The position numbers were made by a program, and so were the translations under genes. From positions 1-9,238 of the forward strand of contig SLGA01000008.1 of assembly GCA_007123985.1 (NCBI GenBank): a stretch of DNA of 9,238 nt, in the 5' to 3' direction. Positions 6,294 through 9,238 of the stretch are shown piece after piece (position 1 is the stretch's first letter; each line of letters opens with the position of its first letter). Below the pieces are notes generated by a model that had not been told where the DNA came from, made no database searches, and saw nothing but the letters and a program-made list of their open reading frames with translations. Source of the stretch: Balneolaceae bacterium (GTDB lineage Bacteria > Bacteroidota > Rhodothermia > Balneolales > Balneolaceae).

Positions 6294-7293
6294 GCATCAT
6301 GGAGAGTTGCCAGAGATCTGTGTTGTTTAATTTCAGAAGCGGCTGCATGGCAAGTTTGCCGGTTTTACCGATCTGACTTTCCAGGTAATTAAGTTCCATA
6401 AATTGGGCCTCAATTTCAGGATCAGGAGGCATCTCAAAACCGTTCTCTTTCATGATTAGTATACCCTTGGCCTTGATGGAAAGTTCGAGATAAACCCTAA
6501 GGTAACAAATGATATCCCCTACAACCGAAGGTGTGAATTTATTCTGAATGGATTTGAGATAATTCCCAATTCGGGTTTCTGAAATGTTTCCGGCCATCAA
6601 CAGACGAAGCATCTCCAAATCACTATCTAAGCCTGTTCCCAGCCATTTTCTGGTATTTTCTTCGCTCTGTTTAAAAATCATGATGAAGATGGGAGGAAGC
6701 AGCAACATTATGAGCAGTGCAGAAGTAAGAGGCGGCAAAATAAACATATTGAACAATGCATGAAGCAAAATGGCAGTCGTTAAACCGGGTAAAAACAGTA
6801 CTGCCTGAGACCACTCTTTACGATCAGATAAATCTTTTGAAATAATTGCTGCGATTGCTGTTGTACCACCATGCATAATCGCAGTGCCAAATCCACGGAC
6901 AAACCAGGTTAGGAGTCCTGCCTCTGTGAGCATATTCATATAGTAGATATTCTCAATTATGGCAAAACCGGCACCAATGGCAAAGCCCAGTATAGCTGCA
7001 TCAACCATGAAGCCAACCTTGCTCGCCCTGATGAGGTAGACCACAAACAAGAATTTTAAAATCTCTTCACTCACCGGTGCCACAAACCTCGAAAATGAGA
7101 CAGTACTGATATCCAACAGGTTTATAAGGCTGCTATTGGTTAGAATAGCCAGAAATGCAACCGTAAACCCAACCAGAATTGCTACTATAACCTGACGAAC
7201 TTTCACAAGCTGAAAGCTGTCCATCACCCTCATAAAAATCAGGAAAATCAGAATCGGCAAGAAAGCGATCGCAAATTCAGCAGCAGTTTGCAT
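6271..7293 (-). CDS. PrsW-family intramembrane metalloprotease with C-terminal cytoplasmic domain
   Basis: Polytopic inner-membrane protein of 340 residues of the PrsW family (CPBP/Rce1-like superfamily), whose founding member cleaves an anti-sigma factor in Bacillus. The putative catalytic residues are all present: VSEEILK (74-80, Glu76/Glu77 and Lys80), GFAIGAGFAIIEN (103-115, Glu114), Arg133 and His141 in RGFGTAIMH, and His178 in HALFN. Hydrophobic segments lie at about 6-22, 34-52, 71-88, 97-112, 138-151, 164-184 and 190-207. Residues 209-340 form a soluble helical tail (RKWLGTGLDSDLEMLRLLM, then a conserved-looking IGKTGKLAMQPLL at 308-320) that goes beyond the minimal protease core and may recognise substrates or partners. 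The start is the ATG at 7293, 20 bp after the stop of the upstream propeller-barrel gene, which strongly suggests cotranscription. The substrate is unknown; a role in envelope maintenance or signalling is inferred from the family and context. Confidence 0.92.
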   Translation of the reverse strand: MQTAAEFAIAFLPILIFLIFMRVMDSFQLVKVRQVIVAILVGFTVAFLAILTNSSLINLLDISTVSFSRFVAPVSEEILKFLFVVYLIRASKVGFMVDAAILGFAIGAGFAIIENIYYMNMLTEAGLLTWFVRGFGTAIMHGGTTAIAAIISKDLSDRKEWSQAVLFLPGLTTAILLHALFNMFILPPLTSALLIMLLLPPIFIMIFKQSEENTRKWLGTGLDSDLEMLRLLMAGNISETRIGNYLKSIQNKFTPSVVGDIICYLRVYLELSIKAKGILIMKENGFEMPPDPEIEAQFMELNYLESQIGKTGKLAMQPLLKLNNTDLWQLSMMQKNQSKG

Positions 7294-7313
7294 CTGTACT
7301 TAATGTTGAACGG

Positions 7314-9238
7314 TTACCGCATTATACGAAGTGAAAACATCAGTTCATCACTCCTTTCACCCGTAATATCATTCCAGGCTGATGCGTAGCCGGCGGAGAA
7401 TGTAGATTGTAAAATAGAAAACATCACCAGCCGAACATCCAGTTGTGCACCAATATTATAATATCTTTCCCTGAATTCATCACTATCTATGTTGGTCACC
7501 AAGCCGGATGTAAACAGATTTAACTGGGCCCAGTTTGCGTAGAGATTCATAAACCCTGCCCTGCGAAACCGTATAGGCGGTAAAATCCACTCGGCCATCA
7601 ACTTTGTATAATTTGTACCGCCCACTTCATTTATTTCGGCACCGGGAAGTGTGTAAAATGTGCGGTATCGTCGGCTGGGCTGGTAGTCAATCCAGTTATT
7701 GCCAAAGCCACCAAAGTAAAAGTTACCCAACGGTTCGCGCCTGGGTGAAAAGGAGATCCCCGCTGATGATCTCAGCCAGAATGAGGAGTGATTAATCGGC
7801 AATGCAAACCCATAATCAAGGTTTTGATTGATCCGTGGAAACAACCTTCCTTCCACGATGTTGTTTGAGCTTAAAAGGTCCCACATGATTCCCTTTTCAT
7901 GATCAACCGCTCCCAGAGAAAATAGAGTGGACCGATAGCTCAGGCGGGCATTTACACTCACGAAACTATCGAACGATGTAAGAATATTCTGAAAATCAGG
8001 TAACCGTTCCATGCCACCATAATATGCAGTTGTGATGTTGAGATCCATGTTCCGCGGCACTTCATAGATCAAATTTTTATTGTAGCTTATCCCCGCAGAA
8101 TATCCTTTACGGCTGGTTTTGGTTGGCCCGAAGAGATCATAAAAATCGGCCGCATTATAATTGGCAAAAAACCTCCATGATGGTAACTGATAGCTGAAAG
8201 ATGCATGAAACTGCTCATTGTTCGGAACATTTGGGTGTGGTGTCCATGATGCGGTAATGCTCATGCTGTGAAGACGAAGAAGATCGTTAAAATCAGCCCT
8301 CATCCCGCCGGCTACGTGATCTTTATAGCCCTGAATCACCGGATACGCAGAGCTAAATTGTAGATTTTTGAATGATGAATAATCCGATTGTCTGATAATC
8401 AGGGTATCCACATCGATGGTAGCGGGTGATGGCGGGGGAAGCATCAGATCCATCACCATTGGGTGATTTTCCACAATTTCCTGCCCAAGGAAACGGATGG
8501 CACTTACCCTGTTTGCGGGTTCATTCGGAATTTTTACAGGGAGAAAACCCTCTCCCGTATATTCAAATGCTATGAGTGAATCCTGCCAAACCGGAATGGG
8601 TTTAAACAACCCGGTTTCAGCATTGGTGAGCCATCGAATCTCCTCCGTTTCAAGCTCGTACCGCACAATATTCGATACGCCGCTGTAATACGTTGATCCG
8701 AACAGAAAATCACCCTCCGGAGAAAAGGTGAAGCCTGCCGGTGAGCTTTCAGCAAAATCAAAAATTTCTCTTGGGTTGAAATCTCCGGCAAGGAGCTCTT
8801 CAGTCTGCATCATCATCAGTTTTTGAAACCCGCTTACATCAGCGATGGCAGCCGTCAGAAGTTTGCCGTCCGGTGAGATGTCGATGTCAAAAATATCTTC
8901 ACCGTAGGGCATAGAATGAATACGGTTCCATTCGGTGTAGGGATACGGAATTCGAATGATCGACACAATACCGTTGTAATGCCTCACTCCCCAAAGCGAT
9001 TTATCAATAGGATTGAACGCAAGATCCCCAGCGCGCACATTTCTGATTAACCTCTGACTTTTTCCTGTCTCAACATGCACGGAGTAGAGATTTCGCCAGC
9101 CGTTATTATCGTTTGTATAGAAAAGGGTTGATGTTTCCGGATCGTATGCCAATGAACTTACAAAGTAGAGTGCCGGACCCTTGATATCCACCAGTCTGCG
9201 CATGGATCCATCATTCGGGTTGATAATGGCAATGTGAG
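7314..9238 (-). CDS. Beta-propeller (PD40/TolB-like) plus outer-membrane beta-barrel protein (partial, N-terminus off the right edge)
   Basis: The frame stays open to the right edge, giving 640 codons; the in-frame ATG at 9203 is internal because the 11 codons before it (IAIINPNDGS...) already fit a propeller strand. The first ~270 residues hold blades of the PD40/WD40-like type: LAYDPETSTLFYTNDNNG, LAFNPIDKSLWGV, DIDISPDGKLLTAAI and FTFSPEGDFLFGSTY motifs. After a Pro-rich linker (LPPPSP), about residues 300-640 have the alternating pattern and aromatic girdle of a transmembrane barrel, with GGFGNNW, LPGAEINEVGGTNYTKLMAEW and RAGFMNLYANW resembling the C-terminal region of BamA/Omp85-type barrels. 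It is probably a surface or periplasm-facing outer-membrane protein. Bacteroidota proteins of this architecture often carry a further N-terminal domain, sometimes peptidase-like, but none can be seen here. The last residues (FSLRIMR) lack a terminal aromatic. The PrsW-family gene follows after 20 bp. Confidence 0.85.
   Translation of the reverse strand, partial: HIAIINPNDGSMRRLVDIKGPALYFVSSLAYDPETSTLFYTNDNNGWRNLYSVHVETGKSQRLIRNVRAGDLAFNPIDKSLWGVRHYNGIVSIIRIPYPYTEWNRIHSMPYGEDIFDIDISPDGKLLTAAIADVSGFQKLMMMQTEELLAGDFNPREIFDFAESSPAGFTFSPEGDFLFGSTYYSGVSNIVRYELETEEIRWLTNAETGLFKPIPVWQDSLIAFEYTGEGFLPVKIPNEPANRVSAIRFLGQEIVENHPMVMDLMLPPPSPATIDVDTLIIRQSDYSSFKNLQFSSAYPVIQGYKDHVAGGMRADFNDLLRLHSMSITASWTPHPNVPNNEQFHASFSYQLPSWRFFANYNAADFYDLFGPTKTSRKGYSAGISYNKNLIYEVPRNMDLNITTAYYGGMERLPDFQNILTSFDSFVSVNARLSYRSTLFSLGAVDHEKGIMWDLLSSNNIVEGRLFPRINQNLDYGFALPINHSSFWLRSSAGISFSPRREPLGNFYFGGFGNNWIDYQPSRRYRTFYTLPGAEINEVGGTNYTKLMAEWILPPIRFRRAGFMNLYANWAQLNLFTSGLVTNIDSDEFRERYYNIGAQLDVRLVMFSILQSTFSAGYASAWNDITGERSDELMFSLRIMR

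Noticed and set aside
8497..8791. Short frames on both strands within the propeller region (8497-8688 plus, 8570-8791 minus)
   Set aside because: The propeller frame is uninterrupted with clear blade motifs; neither frame resembles a protein family.
9201..9203. ATG at 9203 as the true start of the propeller-barrel gene
   Set aside because: The frame continues upstream to the edge with propeller-like sequence, and no signal peptide follows this ATG as would be expected for an outer-membrane protein.

Overview
The window looks like ordinary chromosome from a Gram-negative bacterium of the Bacteroidota/FCB group, possibly Balneolota (Balneolaceae-like). This is inferred from protein character and not from a marker gene. 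Supporting signs are moderate GC, a TonB-dependent outer-membrane receptor, a beta-propeller/outer-membrane-barrel fusion protein, a DUF2805-type small protein, and no Shine-Dalgarno-like sequence before any of the six visible start codons. I see no rRNA, tRNA, CRISPR array, insertion sequence, phage gene or attachment site. No gap between genes exceeds about 155 bases.

Layout from left to right. (1) Minus strand, 1-1160: the N-terminal 386 residues of an ABC-F translation-associated ATPase of the Uup type, running off the left edge. (2) Minus strand, 1287-1523: a 78-residue DUF2805/TIGR03643 protein. (3) A 153-bp divergent intergenic region with an operator-like motif and an AT-rich hairpin. 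(4) Plus strand, 1677-3677: a complete TonB-dependent receptor with signal peptide, TonB box, plug and barrel. (5) Plus strand, 3749-5017: a membrane protein with an N-terminal DUF4236 domain, two membrane helices, a helical region and a C-terminal PH-like domain. (6) Plus strand, 5096-6253: purK, the ATP-grasp enzyme of purine synthesis. (7) Minus strand, convergent with purK: a two-gene unit whose upstream gene (7314-9238, cut by the right edge) encodes a beta-propeller plus outer-membrane barrel, and whose downstream gene (6271-7293) encodes a PrsW-family intramembrane protease. Only 20 bp separate these two.

How the genes relate. Most neighbours look functionally independent: translation factor, transport receptor, purine enzyme. 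Two groupings deserve attention. The first is the tight pairing of the PrsW-like protease with a large surface/barrel protein, which suggests an envelope-related function. The second is a shared 13-base motif (TTGAGAATnATTA) on both sides of the DUF2805 gene. It resembles a Fur/PerR-type box and could link uup, DUF2805 and the TonB receptor to a common metal or redox regulator. I found no clear evidence of a wholly new multi-gene system; the least explained gene is the DUF4236/PH-like membrane protein.
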